From: Hygrocybe punicea
Taxonomy: Eukaryota > Basidiomycota > Agaricomycetes > Agaricales > Hygrophoraceae
Length of the DNA: 64,000 nucleotides
Assembly (NCBI GenBank): GCA_963556145.1
Contig: OY744469.1
Coordinates: 1,612,001-1,676,000, forward strand
Direction: 5' to 3'
Positions 1 through 10,923 of this stretch are shown piece by piece. The position numbers and the translations under genes were made by a program. The notes below the pieces were generated by a model, which had not been told where the DNA came from, made no database searches, and saw only the letters and a list, made by a program, of their open reading frames with translations. The number at the start of each line of letters is the position of its first letter. Within the stretch, counting starts at the first letter, position 1.

Positions 1-2037
1 CTGCCTGATGCTGTCAATCACACCTATCAGGATTTCCCCCAGCATTTCATTTGGAACAAGAAGACAAAACCTTGGACCGTTTGTAAAAAAGGTTTTGCCA
101 TAGCAAGGTTGACCTGGGTTTATCCATCCGCAGGAGAGAGGTTTTACCTCAGGACACTTCTAACCATGGTGAAGGGTGCATTGGATTGGGATGATCTGAA
201 CAAATTCACTGGTGTCACTTATCCAACTTACAAGGCTGTTTGCCTCACATGTGGCCTCTTGGAGGATGATGGAGAGTGGGACAGCTGTTTGAAGGAAGCA
301 GGTGAAATACAAACAGGTGGTCAATTGCTCATCCTCTTTGCCACCATCCTCATGCACTGTATACCAACTCAACCAGACGTGCTTTGGACTCAACATAGGG
401 TTCACATTTGTGATGACTTGCGTGTCAGGATCATAAATCATCACGGCATCCCAGATCCCACAGTGGACCAGGTTTACGATTATGGCCTGTTTTTGATCAA
501 TGCCATCCTTCTTAATTCTGGCAAAAACCTCTCCCTCTATCCTCCTATGCCTCTTTCTGCAGGTGAATGGCAGGTCCAGCAGAATCCAAATCAACTTCTG
601 CAGCAGCAATTGGATTTTGACCCATATGATCTCTTGCTTCGTGTTGACTTCAACAGGGGGCGCTTCAATCTTGAGCAACATGTTGCTTATGATACCGTCA
701 TGCATTCCATCAACAACAAGGAGGAAAAGGCTTTCTTCATTCACAGTGCAGGTGGTGGAGGAAAGACCTTTGTGTGCAATACCATTGCTGCAACTGTTCA
801 TGCCAATCACAAGGTCGCTCTCACCATCACCTCCTCTGCCATCTCTGCTCTCATCTTGGATGGTGGAAGCACTGCTCACTCTTGATTAAAAATTCCCATT
901 CCCATCTTTGAGGACTCCACTTGCAGGATACAGAAGCAAAGTGAACTTGCAGATGTTTTGAGGCAGACAGACATCATCATTTGGGATGAAGCTCCAATGC
1001 AGCATCGTCATGCTATCGAGGCACTCAATCGCACATTAAAGGATGTCCTGGATGATAACAGACTCTTTGGAGGAATGACAATGCTGTTTGGTGGTGACTT
1101 TCGCCAGACTACCCCCGTCGTTCCCCATGGCTCCAGGGAGAGGATAGTCAATTCCTCTCTCAAAAGATCCACCTTATGGCCACACATACAGGTCCTTCAC
1201 TTGAAACAGAACATGCATTTGGATCAAACCCCAGAGAGTGAGGCATTCACAGCTTGGCTGTTGGAAGTAGGCGCTGGTCATGGATTGGGTCCCCAAAACA
1301 CCATCCATCTCCCACTTAACATGCACATGCCAGAAAACACTGTCGAATCCCTGATTGACAATCTGTATCCAGGAATTGCAGTTGGGGCTAAACCGGATCA
1401 CTATTTCCTCGACCACACTATTCTCTCTCCAACCAATAACTATGTGGATGACCTCAACCAGGCTATCCTTGACAGGTTTCCAGGTGAAGAGTGTATTGTC
1501 AGATCAATTGACAAAGTCGTCGGCGTCGAAAACATTTACCCCATTGAGTTCCTCAATGCTCAAAAGGCATCAGGCTTACCCTTGGCCAACCTTGCCTTGA
1601 AAATAGGCTGTCCTCTCATGCTTCTTCAAAACATTGATGTTTAAAATGGCCTTTGCAATGGAACCCACATGATTTTGACAGACATCAAACCACATGTGTT
1701 GCAGTGTCACATTTTGGGAGGCAAACATGCTGGACAAACTGTCTTCATTCCAAGGATTACCATCGAGCCTTCAGATGATTCATTGGGCATCCCTTTGTCA
1801 AGGCACCAGTTCCCCGTGCATCTTGTCTTTGCCATGACAATCAACAAATCACAAGGCCAATCTGTCATCAATGTTGGTTTGGACCTTTGTGACCCAATCT
1901 TCTCTCATGGCCAGCTCTACGTTGCTCTTTCCCGCTGCACTTCTGGAGATAGGATCAAAGTTCTGTTTCCTCATCATTCCAATGACACCTCTACATCAAA
2001 CATTGTGTATCAAGAACTGTTGACCGATATACTTTGA
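1..2037 (+). pseudogene. Helitron Pif1-like DNA helicase domain, two in-frame stops
   Basis: The reading frame is open from base 1 and would encode the region upstream of and including the Pif1/RecD-like helicase of a Helitron transposase, which unwinds DNA during rolling-circle transposition. Motifs visible in order are Walker A (AGGGGKT, about 750-770), motif II IIIWDEAPM (about 970-1000), motif III GGDFRQTTPVV (about 1090-1120), then VHLVFAMTINKSQGQSV and YVALSRC near the C-terminus. The frame is continuous but has a TGA at 883-885, just after TAHS where Thr-Phe is usual, and a TAA at 1642-1644 inside the IDVKNGLCNGT-like segment. No frameshift is needed. The N-terminal Rep nuclease lies before the window. 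It is a recently dead copy. Confidence 0.9.
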
Positions 2038-2559
2038 TGGGGTATGTTGCCTGTCTATTATTGACTTTGAAATGTTATTGATGGCTGTTCTTAGATTTGG
2101 GCTGTTCTTTGCTTTTTCTTGACTTTGTTTGGATCTCTATGTAGTAAAATGGACTCTATAGAATTAGATGCAGTTGTTATCTTGCCAATATTGGTTTGGG
2201 TGTTTGTATTGATATTTAGAACTTGGATGTGTTTGGGTGTTTGTACTATTGATTTACTATTGCTTTCAATTGAGTCTGTTTTTTTTTGCTTTCACATGTG
2301 TGACTTTAGGGCAGGCTTTTGAGGACTTGACTAAAATTTCAGTTTACCTCTCTTTACTTGAGGGCAAACACTTGAGCTCTTCAATCACAATACAGTCTCA
2401 TTTGGTAACTTTGGACATTTAATAACTCAATAATAACTCTACTAACTTTCAATAGCTTTGCAAACTATCTTTGCTAACTGACATTCAATGACCCTACTAA
2501 CATTTAATAGCTTCACAAACTAACTTTACAAACTAACTTTTAAAATCATTAACTAAACA

Positions 2560-2586
2560 CCGTTGCGAAGCACGGGTACCAACTAG
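2560..2586 (+). other. Helitron 3' terminal hairpin plus CTAG
   Basis: CCG-T-TGC, a GAA loop and GCA-CGG form an imperfect stem (one bulged T) at 2560-2575. Seven bases later comes CTAG at 2583-2586, followed by T. This is the CTRR-type Helitron terminus with its termination hairpin and fixes the right boundary of the element. Confidence 0.8.
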
Positions 2587-2587
2587 T

Positions 2588-4275
2588 GGGAACCATTAGC
2601 CGTTGAGACGCGTGCCTGATCTGGGGATGTAGAGCTCGCGGAGTTTGAAGGTCACGCCGCGACACGAGTCCGTGCACTCCTCGCATGTTCTGAAAATTCA
2701 CTTATTAGATAATAATTTGCACTGGAACTTTGACTTCTGGACTCGCGCGATGATTTTCCTCGCGTTTCTGTCGATAGCTTTCCGGATTGCCGGCGGATTG
2801 AAACGAATTAGACCCGGGCTGCATTTGCTCAGCTTGAATCACAGATGGCGACTTACGGATTGATACAGGAAAACGCGGCGTTGTCTTTTCACTTGAACAA
2901 GGTCCATGATGACTCTGCGTCTGGTCACCTATGTATAACAGCTTCTCACTCCTGTCACCCAGTTCATAGACGACGCCTTTGCCATTGCGCAACCTGCGTG
3001 TGAATGGCCGCAACTTTGAAGACCTTGAGGGGAACGAAGAAGGTATATATCATAAGGCTTTCATCACAAACTCTCCTGGTGGTTTATTTGCCCAACCTTA
3101 CATCTCAATGGTACTCGCAGATATGGAAGACTTTGATGAGGTTCTGGACCGAGGCGTCTGGTGCCTTTCTGACCAGCGGCTGAGGTCTGACAGCGATATT
3201 GCGGACAAGCGGCGGGACAAACCGAGACAGATTGGATCCATGTTTGGCGACCATCTTCGCTCTCAAGAAGAACTCGATGCCAAGAAGGCAATAGCTTTCA
3301 CGAATGACGATGTCGGTAGTGATGTGGACGGCAAGTCTGGTTTACTCGACTCTGCAGTTTTTTCTGACTCTTTTAAATCGTTACAGTACCATCGCGTACC
3401 CCAGAGTACGAACAAATCTTCTCGAAGATTTCCGCCTTGGCGAAGGAGTTGCAACAAGTGAGTCACACAGGTCAACTCCAGCTGGGTTTTTTTGCCTGCT
3501 GAATGTCTGCCCTGTAAGTCCATACCTACGCAATATGAACGCTCTGAAAGTATGAAGACGGTTTCGGCGGAGGTCAGAGCCTTGAGAATGTGAACGACGT
3601 TCGTAACAAATACAACGCGTGGTCTTCTACACCCTTCCCACCAATGCTTCACTTTCCACCACCGCGACGAGTTCCCCAACTTACTCGACCCCCTCTCACC
3701 ATATAGGAGCCCATTCCCACCATAAACATGGCAAGACGATGGGAAGGTTATTATTATAAGGCTGCCCATTACACCACCACCTCTATAAACTCGATGTCAT
3801 TAATGTTGCCATAAAATGCTGTCATTCTGTGAGGACTGCGACGAAGAGCCAGGTGTTACTGTGACCAGTCTTCAGTGCCAGCCTCATCCAAAGTGTAAAA
3901 ACAAAAATTTCCCCTACACTATATCCCAGCACAGGACCACGAGTTAGCAATATCGCGACCGCCGACCGGGGATGCTGTTGGAACTTGCTCACTTGCAGCC
4001 TAGTATACGGCACTCTCGTGGTTGCTGTCTCCTTCGCGAATGTGTGAGTCATAGAATTCATAGAATGTTGTGACGATTGGTTGGATTTGTACCTGGACGC
4101 TGGGTAGGCATACTTACGGTTCAAGAGGACGCCGTACAGGGCGGAATGTTGGAATTTCGTCAAGACCGAACTGTCATCAGCGTCAGTTCGGAAACTTCGG
4201 ATAAAGATGGTGTGACACTGTGAGCGCTTAAAGGACTGTAATGGTGCCTCGTTGCGGCAAATCCACTGCCTCACG
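2588..4275. other. Gene-poor stretch with one weak ORF
   Basis: Between the Helitron end and the NLR gene I can support no gene firmly. A plus-strand frame at 2979-3461 (160 codons, acidic, begins with the non-standard frame opening LRNLRVNGRNFEDLEG) contains plausible splice signals (GTATAT near 3041, CAG near 3119) and could be the remains of a small spliced gene, but I recognise no domain. A minus-strand frame at 3822-4274 overlaps the expected NLR promoter and is probably chance. A G+C-balanced composition distinguishes it from the AT-rich Helitron tail. Confidence 0.3.
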
Positions 4276-7200
4276 ATGGACGGGTTACATCAAATTCGTC
4301 CAGTGGGCTCTACTATGCTTCCTGAACAGCAAGACATAACCATCCAAGGTTCGCACAAAACCACCATCTTCAAAGTAGAAACACTGACAGGCTCGACAGT
4401 CGTGAATGCGAGCGATCTCCCCCTTACCACGTTCAAGAAAGCACCACATCCATTTGTCCGAATATCGGTCGACAGATTTTCGGACGAAACTGAGGTTATC
4501 GAGAATCCGTCGACTTCACCTTGTTGGACCAAGACAATCCGTCTTTCGGTCGTTGACTGTTTGCCGTCCGATCCGACGCAGGCCACTGTCTGGTTGAGCG
4601 ACGCCGGAAGATCCACTGTGTATCCAACATCCGTTCTTTCGTTTCAAGTGATCCATCGTCGCCACATCGTTCCCGATCGTGCTCTGTGTCACTGTGCACT
4701 CACCATCGAGGATCTTCTCAAATTACAATGGGTTGCGGCAGGTGAGCATTCTTATCTTGTCAAGATGCTTTCTCGAACACACATCCAGAGATCCACCTGG
4801 ATCTGCGCCCGCTCAAGGAGAAACCCAATGCTCCCACTGCAGGTCGTCTCACCCTTCATGTTGATCTCGTCAAATCTGCAGCAGCCAAGCCCAACGGCAA
4901 AGCAGAAGTCGTGGATAGGCCGTTCAATGGTCCACAGGTCCTTGCGACCATAGATCATGCTCAAACTATGAGCAGTGCCGTGATTGGTACCGTAGGCGAT
5001 GTTGCTTCCGCTACTTGGACCGCGTTGGAGCCTCTCTGTGGATTTTTGGACCTTCCCGTGTTCGAAAAGCTTGTAAAGGCACTAGATGAGCTCGCCAAGG
5101 TTTGTATAATCATTTTCAATCAACTGGTGTGTTGATTCCTTCCCATAGATCCACCCATTTGTCAATATAGGTTGGACGATCATAGTCTCTGTATATAAGG
5201 TGCGATATGTCCCCCCCCGTTTACGCCTACCTTAGAGTCTCTCTATTTAGGTCGCGAAAGCAGAAGTGGATCGGGACAATAAGATTACTGACCTGATAAC
5301 AACGATAACCGACGTTTTCACTTTTGCTGGAGCGGTTGACAGGGTGCCGAAGATAGATATGTATAGGGATGTCATTGACAAGTTGTGGAAGCAGACGTAC
5401 GAGTGCGCGTTGTTTATCCAGGAGTACAAAGGTCATGGATTCACTCGCAAGTCTTCAATCTACCACAATCTTGTGGTGCTCTCAGACTGACTGGCCACTT
5501 CACAGGTCGAGCATTAGTCGGCACGATGTCAAATGCATCCGCCAAGATAGAGGATTTCTCTAAAGCGTTCCAAACGCTCAAAGAATCGTTCGACAGAGCA
5601 ACGGGCATTCAAATCGTTCTCTCCACTTGTCGAATCTCTCAGGATACTAGGAGGTTGAGTGAGTCTCATCGTCGTCATGTGCGTCCGTCATGTTCATGAT
5701 ATTTGACAGTCATTACGGATGCACTGAAATTACCGATCCCGCCGGATGCATCAGCACGACCGCGGTGCCTTGGAGGCACTCGCGTACCTCTCCTCAGATT
5801 CATTTTGGAGTGGGTAACCTGTCCTGATGACAAGACCATCCTCTGGTTGTCGGGCTATCCAGGTTCTGGGAAGAGCACAATCTCGGCTAGCATTGCCGAT
5901 TGCCTTGACGAAGTTAATCGCCTTTGCTGTTTCATTTACTTCAGCCGCGACGCAGAGGATTTGAAGCGCCCCGAGTTGGCCATCCGACGATGGGCAGATC
6001 GTTTAGCCTCCTTCGATCCTCGTGTTGCGGAAGTTCTGGATGCCGCGGTCCAAAAGACGACGGGCATCATTGATCATCCACTTCATACCCAATTCACCAA
6101 GCTTATCGTCGAGCCACTGTCCTCCATCCAGTCACTTCAAACGGAAGGTCCGATAGTTGTGGTCATCGATGCACTGGATGAATGTGGTAGTGTTCCCGAG
6201 CGTCGCTCTTTACTTTCGATTCTGGCGTCAGAGTCGAGGAAACTTCCGTCGTTTATCAAAGTTCTGATCACGAGCAGAGACGAGCCCGACATACGATACG
6301 AATTCCAGGACAAGTCTCACATCCTTGAAAAGCCACTCGACATCGCCGATTCGAGCACTGCTGCTGATATATCAAAGTTCTTCCAACACCGATTCCTGCA
6401 GATCCGCACAGGCGTTTATGGTCGGACATTGCCAGCGCCATGGCCTACACTGGGTGAAATTACTAGCCTCGAGGAACGCGCAGCAGGGCTTTTTATCTGG
6501 GCGTCGACTGTCTGTAACTTTGTCGAAGGGGACGGACGGGTCATCGATCATCAGAAACAGCTCAGACTCATTCTGGACAAGACTTCACCCGACCCGGAAT
6601 CTCCGATCGACAAGCTCTATTCCGCCGTCCTCGCACATTCATATGACCCACAGGATCACGAGATGGATCATGACATCAAATTGATTCTATCGACAATGGT
6701 ATCGGCGCGGACACCACTTTCCTCGAATGCTGTTGCGCAATTTCTTGATCACATGCCGCGCATGTCAAGACTTGATGTGATCATGTTCGTCCAGCCTTTG
6801 GGGTCATTACTCAGCGGGACCAGGGATGCGAATGCGTTGCTCCGACCACTTCATCCCTCTTTTTATGATTTCTTGACGGATGAGACGCGAAGCCAACACT
6901 TCTATATTGATAAAAAAGAGCACAGTGCCGCAATGGCCAGATCATGCCTCGAGATTATCATTCACGAATTGAATAAGGACGACATATGCGGGGTCGGAGA
7001 TCTGTTCTACCTAAACAAGGACATCTCAAATGATGACGTGGAACGAGCAATGTCTGAGGCTCTCCGTTACGCCTGTCGCTTCTGGGTGGACCATATTGTC
7101 GAAGTCAATGCTGTTGAGCTTCTGGACAAAATTGAAACATTTCTATTTCGACACCTGTTGCACTGGATTGAAGCCCTGAGTCTCATGAACATGTTGGGTG

Positions 7201-9674
7201 TTGCACATCAGTCATTGCTGCGTCTGGAACGGTGGTTGAGGGTAAGTTTCTTCTTTAATTGAATATCGAGCTCGTTGAACATTCACATCAGGAATTCAGT
7301 CGAGGGAGCGATGATCTAATCAACATGACATACGATGGACAACGGTTTCTGCAAGCATTTTCGAGGCCCATCTCAGAGGGTGCCTCGCATGTCTATTCCT
7401 CCGCATTGGCATTTACACCCATGGATACCCATCTGTTCCGTGTCTATGCTGCATCCTATGCCGATAGACATCCTACTATTGTATGTGGGAAGGAGCATGT
7501 ATGGCCAGTTCTCATATCCGTTCTGGAAGGGCATGAAAATTGGGTCTGTTCTGTTGTATTCTCACCCGATGGATCGCGACTTGCGAGCTGCTCCGACGAC
7601 AAGACTGTTCGCATTTGGAATGCCGTGACTGGTGCGCCACTTGGTGGCCCGTTGGAAGGCCATGACAGTCGGGTCTGTTCTGTTGTTTTCTCACCCGATG
7701 GTTCTCGACTTGCGAGCTGCTCGGATGACAAGACTGTTCGCATTTGGAATGCCGAGAGTGGTGCACCAGTTGGTGGCCCGTTGGAGGGGCATGAAGGTTG
7801 GGTCTATTCTGTTGTATTCTCACCCGATGGATTGCGACTTGCGAGCTGCTCCTCCGACGAGACTGTTCGCATTTGGAATGCCGAGAGTGGTGCACCAGTT
7901 GGTGGCCCGTTGGAGGGGCATGAAGATTGGGTCCGTTCTGTTGTTTTCTCACCCGATGGTTCTCGACTTGCGAGCTGCTCCGATGACAAGACTGTTCGCA
8001 TTTGGAATGCCGAGAGTGGTGCACCAGTTGGTGGCCCGTTGGAGGGACATGAAAAAGCTGTCCGTTCCGTTGTTTTCTCACCCGATGGTTCTCGACTTGC
8101 GAGCTGCTCCGATGACAAGACTGTTCGCATTTGGAATGCCGAGAGTGGTGCACCAGTTGGTGGACCGTTGGAAGGCCATGCACATGATGTCAAGTCCGTT
8201 GTTTTCTCACCCGATGGTTCTCGACTTGCGAGCTGCTCCCGAGACCAGACTATGCGCATTTGGAATGCCGAGAGTGGTGCACTAGTTGGTGGCCCGTTGG
8301 AAGGCCATACAAATGATGTCAATTCCGTTGTTTTCTCACCCGATGGTTCTCGACTTGCGAGCTGCTCCGATGACAAGACTGTTCGCATTTGGAATGCCGA
8401 GAGTGGCGCACCAGTTGGTGGCCCGTTGGAGGGGCATGAAGATTGGGTCCGTTCTGTTGTTTTCTCACCCGATGGTTCTCGACTTGCGAGCTGCTCCTAC
8501 GACAAGACTGTTCGTATTTGGATTGCCGAGAGTGGTGCGCCAGTTGGTGGCCCGTTGGAAGGCCATGACGATTGGGTCAATTCCGTTGTTTTCTCACCCG
8601 ATGGTTCTCGACTTGCGAGCTGCTCCTACGACAAGACTGTTCGCATTTGGATTGCCGAGAGTGGTGCGCCAGTTGGTGGCCCGTTGGAAGGGCATGAAGA
8701 TTGGGTCAATTCCGTTGTTTTCTCACCCGATGGTTCTCGACTTGCGAGCTGCTCCTACGACAAGACTGTTCGCATTTGGAATGCAGAGAGTGCTGCACCA
8801 ATTGGTGGCCCGTTGGAAGGCCATGCAAAAGGTGTCAATTCCGTTGTTTTTTCACCCGATGGTTCTCGACTTGCAAGTTGCTCCTCTGACACGACTGTTC
8901 GCATTTGGAATGCCGAGACTGGTGCGCCAGTTGGTGGCCCTTTGGAGGGGCATAAAGGTTGGGTCAATTCCGTTGTTTTCTCACCCGATGGTTCTCGACT
9001 TGCGAGCTGCTCCTCCGACAAGACTGTTCGCATTTGGAATGCCGAGAGTGGTGCGCCAGTTGGTGGCCCATTGGAAGGCCATGAAAATGATGTCAACTCC
9101 GTTGTTTTCTCACCCGATGGTTCTCGACTTGCGAGCTGCTCCAACGACACCACTGTTCGCATTTGGAATGCCGTGAGTGGTGCACCAGTTGGTGGCCCGT
9201 TGGAGGGGCATGAAGACCCTGTCATTTCCGTTGTTTTCTCACCCGATGGTTCTCGACTTGCAAGTTGCTCTTACAACAAACCTTTTTACATTTGGACTGC
9301 CGATATTGGAACTGCAGTTTTCCCATCCCTGATTGGGAACCTTGAGAACCTTGCCATCCCCTTGTTTTCACACTCTACTTTGGCATCGTCGAAATCCTGG
9401 GATGGTTAGTGTTGTCCTCAAACTTTTCCGCTTGCCATTGTTGTTGACATTGTGACGATGCTGCCCCTCTTCAGCGTCAGTCAACATGTCACTTGTCGAA
9501 CTTGCTCCCCACTTTACCTTTCCGCCTAACATTACACGTGATGGTTGGGTCATTACACCTACAGGAACGCCGATGTGGTGGCTACCCGTCCATTTTCGGG
9601 GTAATCCTCTGCCGGGGCCACGTAGCCTGGTTGTTTGTGGCAACAACCATATGGCTATTTTCAACAACCTTTAA
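4276..9674 (+). CDS. NACHT-WD40 NOD-like receptor with N-terminal C2-like domain
   Basis: Fungal NLRs are cytosolic STAND NTPases used in non-self recognition and regulated cell death. I derive eight exons: 4276-4741, 4789-5099, 5149-5199, 5251-5431, 5506-5658, 5710-7241, 7292-9404 and 9475-9674. All junctions are GT-AG and in phase, giving 1668 residues without a stop. Residues about 30-155 look like a C2 domain (VVNASDLPLTTFKKAPHPFV, then SPCWTKT). A helical linker follows. The NACHT domain has P-loop GYPGSGKST at 436-444 and Walker B VVVIDALDEC at about 536-546, followed by a VLITSRDEP sensor-like segment. Residues 700-1301 are 14 WD40 repeats. The last exon gives the tail DGWVITPTG that is usual in this family. 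ATG 4276 is chosen because the frame is closed upstream at 4213. An additional 5' exon cannot be excluded. The N-terminal effector type is unclear beyond C2. Confidence 0.9.
7523..9328 (+). repeat. Fourteen tandem 129-bp WD40-coding repeats
   Basis: The array codes for 14 units of 43 residues, each built on LEGH..xV.SVVFSPDGSRL and ending IWNAESGAPVGGP. Most DNA positions are invariant between units. Differences cluster in the residues just after LEGH (for example EDW, AHD, KGW, ENDV) and in the dipeptide after ASCS (DD, SD, YD, ND, RD). The last unit is degenerate (YNKPFYIW). The 129-bp unit explains several long open frames seen in the other five frames, which are shadows. Confidence 0.95.
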
Positions 9675-10923
9675 TTCGACTAGAGGGAAGGGCCACCTTC
9701 GGTGGCGCAACCTTGCTCCTTTTTTTTGAAGTCTGATAGATTTGGACTTGAAAAAGTTTACTTAGAATACAACCAATGTGTACTTAAAATAGCAAGGCAT
9801 CCATAATTCTCTCTTTTTTTCTTCAAAATCAGGGTGTGTCTTGGTGTCAAGTACTTCAGCAGTTTGTAAGACATGATGATGCAATAAGCCACATCGTTGA
9901 AATTCAGCTGCTTGAGGGGGATGAGGGGATCACGTTACGGGTGAAATTTTGATTATGCACAGGGGACCTGTCGTTGAGAGAATGGGAAGCGGGGTAGTCC
10001 CCAAGGAAAGAAAAGAGATGTGGTGAGCATTCATTTTTTAGGCTGGCAGAAGCATGCGCTGTTTGGGGACCGGTTTTTCAATGAGATGAGTCCAGCGCGA
10101 CATCTTCAAATAAGTACATGACTTCGTGGCATTAATGACGTCGTGGCAGACAGTAATCCGAGTCGGTGGTTATTCAGCGTGAACATTGGTATCAGATGTT
10201 GTTATGGGGATGTCGTGCCGTGTCTCACCAGTCGTGTCTCACCTTTTATTTGGTTTCTTAAGTCATAAGGCTTGCATGGATTTGAGAATCGAAACGACAA
10301 TGGCAACTCCGTTTTTCCACGTCCTCCGTTTTGTCGACGTCGAGGATTTGCACATTCATGAAGTGCAATGGGCACCAAGGTCATCAGAAGAGCAACAAAA
10401 TTCATATCAGGTGTTTGAAAGGTGTTTAGGTGTGGTACGTTTTCTTTCCGCAAGCGGGGGCCACGACTAACAGGAATCGTGTCAGTTTGTTCACACGCAT
10501 CGCATATATTACACAGGTTCATTTTTGGTTTTCGTCTTGGATTGTGAGGCGGTTGTGGCTGATGAACAAGTGTAGGAAAATGAGTACCAACAGTCGAAGG
10601 AAAAGAGTGGGATTCGATGTTTTCTTGACCAGTGACTTTCAACAGATAGCAGGAGGAGAGTGCTTTATTTATTGATCAAGGCGGAGACTGTTGGAAAGGC
10701 AGTAATTACAGAGGAGGAGGTACAGAACAGTGAAGGCAAGAGAAAAACGTAGCGAATTTTTTCACGACTAGGCTCTCTGGTTTTTGTTTCCCTTGACGTA
10801 TCATTGATGTCGAAGGAGAAGGCATTGGTTGTTGGGGACAGAATAATGACTTGTAGTAGTACAAATAAGAGAATGCGTGTGAAAAATGTAGCGAAAGGAT
10901 GTCACTGCTTTGGCCATTTTTTT
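9675..10923. other. No convincing gene
   Basis: This stretch follows the NLR stop codon. A minus-strand open frame at 10202-10642 (146 codons, with a CNICDACEQ cysteine cluster) and a plus-strand frame at 10186-10470 are unsupported. The former could be a further exon or second gene downstream of the 10924-12558 gene. I see no repeats or RNA gene. Confidence 0.3.

Larger units (their letters stand above)
1..2586 (+). mobile_element. Helitron, 3' portion (left end outside window)
   Basis: The stretch holds the C-terminal helicase part of a Helitron Rep-Hel protein (1-2037), then about 520 bp of AT-rich untranslated sequence, then a typical Helitron 3' terminus. That terminus is a short GC-rich hairpin at 2560-2575 followed seven bases later by CTAG (2583-2586), and the next host base is T, as expected for insertion between A and T. 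Helitrons make no target-site duplication and have no terminal inverted repeats, and none is seen here. The helicase has in-frame stops, so this copy is not autonomous. Confidence 0.85.

Noticed and set aside
3263..4274. Two minus-strand ORFs of 150-170 codons upstream of the NLR gene
   Set aside because: No domain, no splice-consistent extension, and they overlap the expected NLR promoter.
7456..9225. Several open frames antisense or out of frame to the WD40 array
   Set aside because: They arise because a 129-bp unit (divisible by three) repeats in all frames. Only the plus frame gives WD40 residues.
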